Shown here: piece after piece, positions 8,266 to 16,184 of the stretch
Layout: every line of letters starts with the position of its first letter
Numbering within the stretch: the stretch's first letter is position 1
Origin: Plantibacter sp. ME-Dv--P-122b
GTDB lineage: Bacteria > Actinomycetota > Actinomycetes > Actinomycetales > Microbacteriaceae
Direction: 5' to 3'
DNA: 64,000 bases
Assembly (NCBI RefSeq): GCF_030209375.1
Contig: NZ_JARVSC010000001.1
Location: 658,874-722,873, forward strand
The notes under the pieces: generated by a model
What the model was told of the DNA's origin: nothing
What the model saw: the letters and a program-made list of their open reading frames with translations, nothing else
The model's database searches: none
Made by a program: the position numbers and the translations under genes

Positions 8266-8951
8266 GCGGTCACCTCGCGCCCGGGCTGCTTCCGGCCGAA
8301 GCCGAACAGAAGACCGACGAGCGACAACAGGACGGGGATCCCCGCCTGGAGGAACGGCGTCGCGGCGACGGCGACGACCGCACCGACGAGCGCGGCACGG
8401 CGCGTCCGGCGCTCGCGGAGGGCGGGGAAGATGAGGGCGAGCAGGACGGCAGGGAACATCACGTCGAGTCCGAAGGCGTCCGTGTCCTCGATCACGGTGC
8501 CGGCGAAGGCTCCCAGTGCCGCACCCGCCGGCCAGCAGAGGAGGATGCCGAGGCCACACGCCCAGAACGCTGCGCGCTTCCGCTCCAGGGTGTCCTGGTC
8601 GAGCGCGAAGACGACGGACTCGTCGTTGAGGAGGTGCGTCCCGAGCACGCGACGCCAGCCCGTACCGACGACCTCGTGGATCGCGAGGCCGAACGGCAGG
8701 TGACGGGCGTTCACGAGCAACCCTGCCAGGGCGGCGGTGAGCGGACTCCCGCCGGCCGCGACGATCCCGACGAACAGGATCTCCGATGCGCCGGCGAGGA
8801 CGAGCAGGGCGAGCGCCAGCACGACCCACGGCTGGATTCCCGAGTGCACGGCGACGGCTCCGTAGGAGATGCCGACCAGCCCGTCGGCGACGCAGACCAG
8901 AGCGATGGCCCGCGTGGTCGGACGACCGAGGTGACTCCATATCGAACGCAC
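8262..8951 (-). CDS. azlC: AzlC-family branched-chain amino acid export protein
   Basis: About 229 residues with some eight hydrophobic segments. VADGLVGISYGAVAVHSG, ASEILFVGIVAAG and LLVNARHLPFGLAI are hallmark AzlC stretches. The start is uncertain: the longest in-frame opening begins at 9056 but would overlap the divergent regulator. GTG at 8951 is preferred because a TATAGT -10-like element lies only a few bases before it, which would give a leaderless transcript; GTG 8957 is the alternative. The divergent XRE-cupin gene is the probable regulator. Confidence 0.82.
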   Translation of the reverse strand: MRSIWSHLGRPTTRAIALVCVADGLVGISYGAVAVHSGIQPWVVLALALLVLAGASEILFVGIVAAGGSPLTAALAGLLVNARHLPFGLAIHEVVGTGWRRVLGTHLLNDESVVFALDQDTLERKRAAFWACGLGILLCWPAGAALGAFAGTVIEDTDAFGLDVMFPAVLLALIFPALRERRTRRAALVGAVVAVAATPFLQAGIPVLLSLVGLLFGFGRKQPGREVTA

Positions 8952-9016
8952 GTACACTATATTGAACGTCGACCGAGCGTTCGTCAAACCGAACGCGCAA
9001 CACTCTGGAGCGAACG
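8941..9016. promoter_or_regulatory. Divergent azlC/XRE control region with repeated GAACG half-sites
   Basis: Within 76 bases there are five copies of GAACG: four direct (near 8944, 8964, 8990, 9012) and one inverted as CGTTC (near 8978). A minus-strand TATAGT lies at about 8954-8959 just before the azlC start. The clustered half-sites are good candidates for binding of the XRE-cupin protein encoded at 9018. Confidence 0.5.
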
Positions 9017-9017
9017 C

Positions 9018-9590
9018 ATGACGCAGCTCGAACCATCCGACGACGGAGCACCGCACGCTGCGGTCGCGGCGGCGCTGACCCGCGAGCGGCAGCGCACCGG
9101 CCTGTCACTCGCCGAGGTGGCCCGTCGAGCCGGGATCGCGAAATCGACCCTCTCACAGCTGGAGGCGGGGCTCGGGAACCCGAGTCTCGAGACCCTCTGG
9201 GCACTCAGCGTCACCCTCGACGTCCCGTTCGCCCGCCTGGTCGAGCCGGTACGGCGCCCGGTCCAGGTGATCCGTGCCGGTGAGGGGCCGACCCTCGCCG
9301 CGTCCGGGGCGGACTACGTCGCGACGGTGCTGTCGGCCTGCCCGCCGAACGCCCGACGTGACATCTACCGCATCGTCGTCGAACCGGGGGAGCCGAGGCG
9401 CTCGGAGCCGCACATGCCGGGTGTCGTCGAGCACTGGATCCTCAGCACCGGTCGCGCGTCCATCGGGCCCGTCGGCGAGGAGGTCGAACTCGGCCCGGGG
9501 GACTACCTCGCCCATGCCGGGGACGTGCCGCACGTCTTCGAAGCGCTCGAGCCGGGCACGACCGCCGTGGTGGTCACCGAACACGTCTGA
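9018..9590 (+). CDS. XRE-family regulator with C-terminal cupin domain
   Basis: A 190-residue protein. The helix-turn-helix is at about 15-70 (GLSLAEVARRAGIAKSTLS, LETLWALSVTLDVPFARL); the C-terminal half is a cupin barrel (RIVVEPGE, ELGPGDYLAHAGDVPHVFEAL). The class senses small molecules, often amino acids, through the cupin. Its divergent position next to azlCD suggests that it controls that exporter. The ATG at 9018 directly follows the last GAACG half-site. It is convergent with mtlR, and both stop codons sit in the arms of one inverted repeat. Confidence 0.88.
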   Translation: MTQLEPSDDGAPHAAVAAALTRERQRTGLSLAEVARRAGIAKSTLSQLEAGLGNPSLETLWALSVTLDVPFARLVEPVRRPVQVIRAGEGPTLAASGADYVATVLSACPPNARRDIYRIVVEPGEPRRSEPHMPGVVEHWILSTGRASIGPVGEEVELGPGDYLAHAGDVPHVFEALEPGTTAVVVTEHV

Positions 9591-9652
9591 GCACCTCGAC
9601 AAGCTCGGTGACCGGGACAGCTCGATGACCGGCACCGCGCGACGGGTGCTCA
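9588..9652. terminator. Convergent inverted repeat containing both stop codons
   Basis: TGAGCACC at 9588-9595 and GGTGCTCA at 9645-9652 are perfect 8-base arms. The left arm begins with the TGA of the XRE gene and the right arm ends with the TGA of mtlR on the other strand. The interior carries CCTCGACAAGCTCGGTGACC (9594-9613), a relative of the dispersed TTCGACAGGCTCAGGGACC repeat. Probably a bidirectional terminator. Confidence 0.55.
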
Positions 9653-11572
9653 GCCGTCGATGACGTGTACGAGCTCGTCGATGAAGCCGGCGAAGTCCTC
9701 GGAACGGCGGATGATCCGGGCCACGCTCGCGCGCTCCGAGAACACCTCGACGAACTGGTCGAACACCGTCTGGAACGCCGCACGACCCGACTCGCTGAAG
9801 GCCACGAGGGCGACGACGCTCACGCGCGCTCCGCCCCACTCCATCGGCGTCTCGTTCACGGCGATCGCGATGGCGGTCGAGTGAGCGGTCATCGCCATGG
9901 CGTGCGGCACGGCCAAGGTGTCGGTGAACGCCGTCGACGACATGCGCTCCCGCTCGATCGCCGCGGTGAGGTAGCTCTCGTCGATGATCCCCCGGGCGAT
10001 CATGCGCTCACCGAGCAGACGGATCATGCCCTCCTCGTCCTCGGCATGCGCGTTCCGGAGAAAGAGGTCCGGGTGGAAGTACTGCAGGAGTTCGTCGGTG
10101 ATCTCCGACAAGCGGGACGACCGACGGACGCGGCTGACCGCGGTGCGGACGCGCTCCACGTCGGCCGCGGTGAGGAAGGGCTGGATGACGACGATGCCGT
10201 CGGCGGGGGCGGGCGGCTCGATCGTCGTGAGCACGAGGTCGGTGTCGATGGCGGCCCAATCGACGTCGGTGCGCGTGATCACGGTGCGGACGTCGAGCAC
10301 GTCGCCGAGTTGCGATTCGACGCGCCGGCGCAGCACCTCGTGCATGTCGTAGTAGCCGGCGGAGACGATCGTCGAGCCGAGGAGCGTGTCCTTGCGGGCC
10401 TTCTGCTCGAGCTGGGCGCCGACGTGCATCGCGATGTAGGCGATCTCGTCGTCGTTGATGATGATCGATCCGTGCCGCTGCAGTTGGCTGGCGATGAAGA
10501 CCGCGAGCTCGTAGATCATCGGGTACGAGGTCTTGATCGAGCGGGTCAGCGGATTGCGTGAGTACGACTGGTCCTGTGCACGACGGATGAGGTTCTGGAC
10601 GTGGAGGGTGAGCCGGACGATGAAGTCCTCGTCGGAGAGGTCGACGAGGTACTCGCGGCCGGCACGGTCGACGGCCTGACGGACGGCGGCGAGGTCGTCC
10701 TGGTTGACGTAGTCGTCGACGAGGACCTCGGCGGGTGCCCCGCTGCCCGGCGTGACCACCCGCGTCACGAGCAGGTAGCTGAGGTACACGAGGTCGCCCT
10801 CGCCGAGCGTGACGTGGAAGTGGGCGTCGACGAGCCGCGCCAGATCCTCCGCGACCGCCTCGACCTCCGGGGTGCGCGGAGCATGGTCTGCGGGCTCCGC
10901 CGGACGGTCCTTCGTGACCCGGTCGATGGCGATCGCGATGTGGAGGAGGACGTTCGCGATGCCGTACTCGTTCACGTAGTACCCGCGCGCGGTCAACGCT
11001 TCGAGGAGCTCGCCCTTGAACGGGCTGAACTCGTTCGGCGCGAACGCGCGCTGGAGCGCCTCGAGCTCGACGATGCCGCGGTCGGTCTCGTCGCGGAACA
11101 TCCGGCTGAGGAGACGTCTCCGCTCGGTCTCGCCGCCCGCCATCGTCACCGTCGATCCGGAACGGTCGAGCGTCAGGGCGGTGTCGGCCAGCATGGCGCG
11201 GACCCGTCCGAGGTCGCCCTCGACGGTCGACTCGCTGACGTGGAGCCGCTGTGCCGTCTCGTGCACGTCGATCCCCGAGGGAGCGCTGATGAGCAGGCGG
11301 ACCAACCCGTACAGCCGATCCCGCGGCGTCTCCGATTCGAACGCCGATGCGGCCCGGCGCCGGTAGACCGCGTACCCGTCGGCATTCAGCCGATACCCGT
11401 TCGGCCCGGACTCGACGACGTCGTGCGGCGCGGTGCGCGTGTTGACCGCCGTGACGTAGCTGCGGACGCTCCGCGGCGTGACGCCCAGGACCTCCGCGAC
11501 CTCCGTGGCCGTCGTCCAGCCGTCCCGTCCCGCGAGGTAGCCGAGCATGCGGTCGTGTTTCTCGCGTGCCAC
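9650..11572 (-). CDS. mtlR: BglG/MtlR-type PTS-regulated transcriptional activator
   Basis: A 640-residue multidomain regulator. In order: an N-terminal winged helix (GWTTATEVAEVLGVTPRSVRS), a second DNA-binding domain (SGIDVHETAQRLHVSESTVEG), two PRD domains with conserved histidines in the middle, a IIB-like segment, and a C-terminal IIA-like domain (TAFTDTLAVPHAMAMT). Phosphorylation of PRD and IIA histidines by HPr and EII proteins controls activity in this family. The start was set at GTG 11572 because GGAGAGGGG lies just upstream; the longer ORF to 11737 lacks similarity to the family. It is divergent from the mannitol/PTS operon and is the obvious activator for it. Confidence 0.92.
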   Translation of the reverse strand: MAREKHDRMLGYLAGRDGWTTATEVAEVLGVTPRSVRSYVTAVNTRTAPHDVVESGPNGYRLNADGYAVYRRRAASAFESETPRDRLYGLVRLLISAPSGIDVHETAQRLHVSESTVEGDLGRVRAMLADTALTLDRSGSTVTMAGGETERRRLLSRMFRDETDRGIVELEALQRAFAPNEFSPFKGELLEALTARGYYVNEYGIANVLLHIAIAIDRVTKDRPAEPADHAPRTPEVEAVAEDLARLVDAHFHVTLGEGDLVYLSYLLVTRVVTPGSGAPAEVLVDDYVNQDDLAAVRQAVDRAGREYLVDLSDEDFIVRLTLHVQNLIRRAQDQSYSRNPLTRSIKTSYPMIYELAVFIASQLQRHGSIIINDDEIAYIAMHVGAQLEQKARKDTLLGSTIVSAGYYDMHEVLRRRVESQLGDVLDVRTVITRTDVDWAAIDTDLVLTTIEPPAPADGIVVIQPFLTAADVERVRTAVSRVRRSSRLSEITDELLQYFHPDLFLRNAHAEDEEGMIRLLGERMIARGIIDESYLTAAIERERMSSTAFTDTLAVPHAMAMTAHSTAIAIAVNETPMEWGGARVSVVALVAFSESGRAAFQTVFDQFVEVFSERASVARIIRRSEDFAGFIDELVHVIDG

Positions 11573-11668
11573 GATGCCCCTCTCCGTCGGTCGGCCGTCG
11601 CGCGGTCCGGGCGAACCGCTCCACCGAGTCAACCACCTTCCCGGCTGCTTCCGCGCGTTCGACGACCT

Positions 11669-11684
11669 TTCCGCCCCGGCGGAA
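11669..11684. promoter_or_regulatory. Palindrome in the mtlR/PTS divergent region
   Basis: TTCCGCC and GGCGGAA separated by 2 bases, in the 188-base gap between mtlR and the first PTS gene. It is placed where an MtlR operator or catabolite site could act on both promoters; the binding protein is not known. Confidence 0.4.
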
Positions 11685-11760
11685 GAGCTTCTGGTGGAGC
11701 CGCGAGGGGCGCGACGGAATGATGGGTCAGTAGGCAATCGGCGGTTCTGGAGAAGGTTCG

Positions 11761-12084
11761 ATGAAGATCCTGGTGATTTGCGGCGCGGGCGCGTCGAGCA
11801 CGTTCATGGCCCAACGCCTGCGTCGCGCAGCAGCCGACCGATCGATCGACGTCTCCGTCGCAGCCGGTGCCGAATCACAGGTCCTCGGCGGCACGATCGC
11901 CCTCGACGGTGTCGACGTCCTGCTCGTCGGCGCCCACCTCGCCGACCACGAGGCCGCGCTACGCGCAGCGGCCGAACCCACCGGCACCGCGGTCGCCGTC
12001 CTGCCCGGCGACGTCTTCGGCGTCGAGGGTGGCGCGCGAGCCCTCGAACTCGTCCTCTCGATCCACTCACCAACCAGGAGGTAA
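11761..12084 (+). CDS. Orphan PTS IIB-like protein (lactose/cellobiose type)
   Basis: A 107-residue protein starting with the lactose-family IIB phosphocysteine motif: ILVICGAGASSTFMAQRL, with the cysteine at residue 8. The rest fits the Rossmann-like IIB fold (VLLVGAHLADHE). It heads the operon and is followed 4 bases later by ptsH. No lactose-type IIC or IIA is visible in the window, so this cysteine protein either serves a distant permease or has a regulatory role, such as signalling to the PRD regulator mtlR next door. The family assignment is good; the role is inference. Confidence 0.85.
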   Translation: MKILVICGAGASSTFMAQRLRRAAADRSIDVSVAAGAESQVLGGTIALDGVDVLLVGAHLADHEAALRAAAEPTGTAVAVLPGDVFGVEGGARALELVLSIHSPTRR

Positions 12085-12088
12085 CCCC

Positions 12089-12364
12089 ATGGCAACTCGA
12101 ACCGTCCGCATCGGCTCGTCGCACGGCCTGCATGCCAGGCCCGCGAAGCTGTTCACGCAGGCTGCGAAGGACGCCGGGGTCCCGGTGACGATCGCCAAGG
12201 GCAGCGGCAAGCCCGTCAACGCGGCGAGCATCCTCGGTGTGATCGCGCTCGCCGTCGAGCACGGTGACTACGTGACCCTGTCCGTCGACGGCGAGGGCGC
12301 CGCAGCCGAGGGCACCCTCGACACGCTCTCCGAGCTCCTGGTGACCGACCATGACGAGCAGTAG
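12089..12364 (+). CDS. ptsH: HPr phosphocarrier protein
   Basis: A 91-residue phosphocarrier that accepts phosphate from enzyme I and passes it to IIA domains. GLHARPA at 13-19 puts the phosphorylated histidine at residue 15, exactly as in the family. The NAASILG block at 44-50 has a serine at 47 near the regulatory Ser46 position. A ribosome-binding sequence GGAGG (12077-12081) precedes the ATG. It overlaps ptsI by 14 bases if the first ptsI ATG is used. Confidence 0.96.
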   Translation: MATRTVRIGSSHGLHARPAKLFTQAAKDAGVPVTIAKGSGKPVNAASILGVIALAVEHGDYVTLSVDGEGAAAEGTLDTLSELLVTDHDEQ

Positions 12365-14048
12365 TCCGATGACCGCGTTCCAGGGCATCGGCATCGGCCA
12401 GGGTGTCGCCGTCGGCCCGGTGGCCCGCATGGCCGACCCGCTCCCTGCGCCCGCCGACGTCGCCAGCACCCTCGACCTCGCGACCGAGACCGAGCGGGCG
12501 AACACCTCCCTCGCCGCGGTCGCCCGCGAGCTCGAGGCCCGAGGCGCCGCCGCCGGTGGTGCCGCTCGTGACGTTCTCGAGGCCCAGGCGATGATGGCGG
12601 AGGACCCGACCCTCGCCGAGGAGATCGCCACGCGGCTTGCCGACGGCAAGACCGCCGAATGGGCCGTCCACGCGGCCTTCGCCTCGTTCCGCGACCAGCT
12701 CGCCGCGATGGGCGGCTACCTCGGCGAGCGCGCCGCCGACCTCGACGACGTGTCGCAGCGGGTCATCGCCGACCTCATGGGCGTGCCCGCACCCGGCGTC
12801 CCCTCGCCCGGGCACCCGTTCATCCTCGTCGCCCGCGACCTCGCACCGGCCGACACCGCTCTCCTCGACCTCGACCTGGTCCTGGGCCTGGTCACGAGCG
12901 ACGGCGGCCCGACCTCGCACACGGCGATCCTCGCCCGCGAGAAGTCGATCGTCGCGATCGTCGGCGTCGTCGGAGCAGCCGAGCTGACCGACGGCACGAC
13001 GCTCGTCGTCGACGCGGCAGCCGGTGAGGTCACGGTCGATCCGACGCCCGAGCTCGTCGCCGCCACCCAGCAGCGCATCGCCGACCGCCTCGCGCTCGTG
13101 AACGCACCGGTCGTCCCCGGTGCACTGGCCGACGGCACCCCGGTGCCGTTGCTCGCGAACCTCGGCTCGGCCGAGCACGCCGACGCCGCCGTAGAGCTCG
13201 GCGCCGAGGGCGTCGGCCTCTTCCGCACCGAGTTCCTCTTCCTCGACCAGGCGCTCGCGCCGACGGTCGACCAGCAGCGGGCGCACTACGAGAAGCTCCT
13301 GAACGCCTTCCCCGGCCAGAAGGTCGTCGTGCGCGTCCTCGACGCCGGTGCCGACAAGCCGTTGGCGTTCCTGAACGACGCCCACGAGGACAACCCGGCA
13401 CTCGGACTCCGTGGTCTCCGTGCGCTGCGGGCCAGTGAGGACATCCTGCGCGAGCAGCTCACGGCGCTCGCCCAGGCCGACGCCGCGACGGACGCCGACC
13501 TCTGGGTGATGGCCCCGATGGTGTCGACCGTCGAGGAGACGAAGTACTTCATGGCGATCGCCGCCGAGTACGGCCTGAAGACGCCCGGCGTCATGGTGGA
13601 GGTGCCGTCGAGCGCCCTCCTCGCCGACCGCGTGCTCGCCCATGCCGGATTCGCGTCGATCGGGACCAACGACCTCACGCAGTACACGCTCGCCGCGGAT
13701 CGCCTGCTCGGTTCCGTCGGCGCGTTCCAGGACCCGTGGCACCCGGCGGTCCTCCGCCTCGTGCAGCTCGTCGGCGAAGCCGGCCAGCACCACGGCAAGC
13801 CGGTCGGCATCTGCGGCGAAGCAGCAGCCGACCCGCTCCTCGCCGTCGTCCTCGTCGGACTCGGCGCCACCACCCTGTCCATGTCACCGTCGGCGCTCGC
13901 CGACGTCCGTCACTCCCTCCAGCAGTACACGCTCGACGATGCCCGGCGCATCGCGGCAGCAGCACTGGCCGCCGACGGCGCGGCCGAAGCCAGAGCAGCG
14001 GCCACCGCTGCAACGACTCCCGAAATGAAAGAGGCAACATCATCATGA
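12351..14048 (+). CDS. ptsI: PTS enzyme I (phosphoenolpyruvate-protein phosphotransferase)
   Basis: A 565-residue enzyme I; transfers phosphate from PEP to HPr. GGPTSHTAILARE carries the phosphohistidine at 190, GVGLFRTEFLFLD is the PEP-binding segment, and GICGEAAADP holds the catalytic Cys488. Two starts are possible: ATG 12351 (overlapping ptsH) or ATG 12369, the latter giving the family-like MTAFQGIGIGQGVAVGP. It overlaps mtlA by 4 bases (ATGA). The general PTS genes being inside a mannitol operon suggests that mannitol may be a main PTS sugar of this organism. Confidence 0.96.
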   Translation: MTSSSPMTAFQGIGIGQGVAVGPVARMADPLPAPADVASTLDLATETERANTSLAAVARELEARGAAAGGAARDVLEAQAMMAEDPTLAEEIATRLADGKTAEWAVHAAFASFRDQLAAMGGYLGERAADLDDVSQRVIADLMGVPAPGVPSPGHPFILVARDLAPADTALLDLDLVLGLVTSDGGPTSHTAILAREKSIVAIVGVVGAAELTDGTTLVVDAAAGEVTVDPTPELVAATQQRIADRLALVNAPVVPGALADGTPVPLLANLGSAEHADAAVELGAEGVGLFRTEFLFLDQALAPTVDQQRAHYEKLLNAFPGQKVVVRVLDAGADKPLAFLNDAHEDNPALGLRGLRALRASEDILREQLTALAQADAATDADLWVMAPMVSTVEETKYFMAIAAEYGLKTPGVMVEVPSSALLADRVLAHAGFASIGTNDLTQYTLAADRLLGSVGAFQDPWHPAVLRLVQLVGEAGQHHGKPVGICGEAAADPLLAVVLVGLGATTLSMSPSALADVRHSLQQYTLDDARRIAAAALAADGAAEARAAATAATTPEMKEATSS

Positions 14049-15631
14049 CAACGACGTCTACTCCCAAGAAGCCGGGAGGTGCACGAGTCGGCGTTCAGCG
14101 ATTCGGCACCTTCCTCTCCGGCATGGTCATGCCGAACATCGCGGCCTTCATCGCCTGGGGCCTCATCACCGCGTTCTTCATCGCGACCGGCTGGTTCCCG
14201 AACGGGATCCTCGGCGGCTACGGCAACGCCGACCTCATCGGCTGGCAGGGTGCCGCGACGGCGCTCGCGCAGGCCGACGACGGTACGACCTTCCCGCAGT
14301 ACGTCGGCCTCGTCGGCCCGATGATCACGTACCTGCTCCCGCTGCTCATCGCGAACACCGGTGGCCGCATGATCTACGGTGAGCGTGGCGGCGTCGTCGC
14401 GTCCATCGCGACCATGGGTGTCATCGTCGGCAGTGCGATCCCGATGTTCATCGGTGCGATGATCATGGGCCCGCTCGCCGCGTGGCTCATGAAGCAGGTG
14501 GACCGCATCTGGGACGGCAAGATCAAGGCCGGCTTCGAGATGCTGGTCAACAACTTCTCCGCGGGTATCCTCGGAGCCATCCTCGCCATCGGCGGCTTCT
14601 TCGGTATCGCACCGATCGTCACCGCGCTCAGCAGCTTCCTCGAGGGCATCGTCGACTGGCTCGTCGCCAACTCGCTCCTGCCGATCGCGAGCATCTTCAT
14701 CGAGCCGGGCAAGATCCTCTTCCTCAACAACGCCATCAACCACGGTGTGCTGACCCCGCTCGGTGTCCAGCAGTCCGAGGAGACCGGCAAGTCGATCCTG
14801 TTCCTCCTCGAAGCGAACCCCGGCCCGGGCCTCGGCATCCTGCTCGCGTTCTGCTTCTTCGGCATCGGTCTCGCGAAGGCGTCGGCCCCCGGCGCGGTCA
14901 TCATCCAGTTCTTCGGTGGCATCCACGAGATCTACTTCCCGTACGTGCTCATGAAGCCGATGCTGGTCCTGGCCGCGATCGGTGGCGGTATGGCCGGTGT
15001 GGCGACGAACGTCGCGTTCAACACCGGTCTCCGCGCCCCGGCCTCGCCCGGCAGCATCATCGCCGTGCTCATCCAGACGGCACCCGACAGCTACTTCGGC
15101 GTGATCCTGTCGGTCATCGTCGCAGCAGCCGTCTCGTTCGGGATCTCCGCGATCATCCTGCGGGCCAGCCGGAAGCGCGACCTCGAGAACGAGAACGCCG
15201 GTGACCTCTCGGCCGCCGTCGCCGCGACCGAAGCCGCCAAGGGCAAGAAGTCGAGCGTGCTCGGCAACCTCTCCGCCGGAAGCGCCGCAGCCGGCGCGGA
15301 CGTCGTCGACGAGGGCCTCGTCACGACGCTCGAGCGTGGCCCGATCCGCAACATCGTCTTCGCCTGCGACGCCGGTATGGGTTCGAGTGCGATGGGTGCC
15401 TCGGTGCTCCGCAACAAGATCAAGAAGGCCGGCATCGACGAGATCACCGTCACCAACAAGGCGATCGCGAACCTCGCCGACGACGTCGACCTCGTCATCA
15501 CCCAGCGCGAGCTGACGGAGCGCGCGAAGGAGAAGACCCCGAGTGCCGTGCACATGTCGGTCGACAACTTCATGAACTCTCCGAAGTACGACGAAGTGGT
15601 GGAGTTGCTCCGCGGAGAGGGAGCACACTAG
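14045..15631 (+). CDS. mtlA: Mannitol-specific PTS enzyme IICB
   Basis: A 528-residue membrane transporter. The IIC part has multiple spans and hallmark stretches NIAAFIAWGLITA, GGRMIYGERGG, EPGKILFLNNAINHG and GGIHEIYFPYVLM (the conserved GIHE). A linker with A, E and K follows (about 375-430), then the IIB domain NIVFACDAGMGSSAMGAS, with the phosphocysteine at 441. The IIA domain is encoded separately by mtlF, as in Gram-positive bacteria. The ATG overlaps ptsI by 4 bases. Confidence 0.96.
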   Translation: MTTTSTPKKPGGARVGVQRFGTFLSGMVMPNIAAFIAWGLITAFFIATGWFPNGILGGYGNADLIGWQGAATALAQADDGTTFPQYVGLVGPMITYLLPLLIANTGGRMIYGERGGVVASIATMGVIVGSAIPMFIGAMIMGPLAAWLMKQVDRIWDGKIKAGFEMLVNNFSAGILGAILAIGGFFGIAPIVTALSSFLEGIVDWLVANSLLPIASIFIEPGKILFLNNAINHGVLTPLGVQQSEETGKSILFLLEANPGPGLGILLAFCFFGIGLAKASAPGAVIIQFFGGIHEIYFPYVLMKPMLVLAAIGGGMAGVATNVAFNTGLRAPASPGSIIAVLIQTAPDSYFGVILSVIVAAAVSFGISAIILRASRKRDLENENAGDLSAAVAATEAAKGKKSSVLGNLSAGSAAAGADVVDEGLVTTLERGPIRNIVFACDAGMGSSAMGASVLRNKIKKAGIDEITVTNKAIANLADDVDLVITQRELTERAKEKTPSAVHMSVDNFMNSPKYDEVVELLRGEGAH

Positions 15632-15643
15632 CAACGGAACGAT

Positions 15644-15676
15644 CCCGGGGCGCACGCGAAGGGCGTGCGCCCCGGG
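15644..15676 (+). terminator. Hairpin between mtlA and mtlF
   Basis: A perfect 14-bp stem CCCGGGGCGCACGC / GCGTGCGCCCCGGG with a five-base loop, 12 bases after mtlA. It lies inside the operon, so it may be a partial terminator, an mRNA-stabilising hairpin or an RNA-processing site that lowers mtlF and mtlD relative to the upstream genes. Confidence 0.7.
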
Positions 15677-15749
15677 GCTCCATCCACCGCCCTTCACCCG
15701 GCTCCGGACCGCACCGGCGGAGCCCCGCACGACGAATGCAGAGGAAGAC

Positions 15750-16184
15750 ATGTCGCAGGTACTGACCCAGGATCGGATCACCATCGTCACCGGGACGGTG
15801 ACGCAGGAGGAGGCCATCCGCCGCGCTGCCGACGCCCTCGAAGCGGCCGGCGCCGTGACCGACGAGTACTTTGAGGCCATGCTCGCCCGCGAGCAGTCCG
15901 TGTCGACCTACATGGGCAACCTCCTCGCGATCCCGCACGGGACGAACGACGCGAAGGAGGCGGTCCGCGATTCCGCCCTGTCGTTCACCCGCTACGAGAC
16001 CCCGATCGACTGGGACGGCGACGAGGTCCGCTTCGTCGTCGGCATCGCCGGCAAGGACGGCGGGCACATGGAGATCCTCTCCAAGATCGCCATCATCTTC
16101 TCCGAGGACGACGAGGTCGCCAAGCTGCTCGCCGCCGAGACGCCTGAGGAGCTCTACGCGCTCCTGAGCGAGGTCAACGAGTGA
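15750..16184 (+). CDS. mtlF: Mannitol-specific PTS enzyme IIA
   Basis: A 144-residue IIA protein that receives phosphate from HPr and gives it to the IIB cysteine of Mtl[13 protein letters not shown] at 57-68 contains the phosphohistidine His63, and [17 protein letters not shown] is typical of the mannitol/fructose IIA family. The ATG is preceded by AGAGGAAG. It ends in TGATG, sharing a base with mtlD. Confidence 0.95.
   Translation: MSQVLTQDRITIVTGTVTQEEAIRRAADALEAAGAVTDEYFEAMLAREQSVSTYMGNLLAIPHGTNDAKEAVRDSALSFTRYETPIDWDGDEVRFVVGIAGKDGGHMEILSKIAIIFSEDDEVAKLLAAETPEELYALLSEVNE

Noticed and set aside
13910..15880. 656-residue minus-strand open frame opposite mtlA
   Set aside because: Composition dominated by D, R, E and V with no motif; opposite a clear PTS gene.
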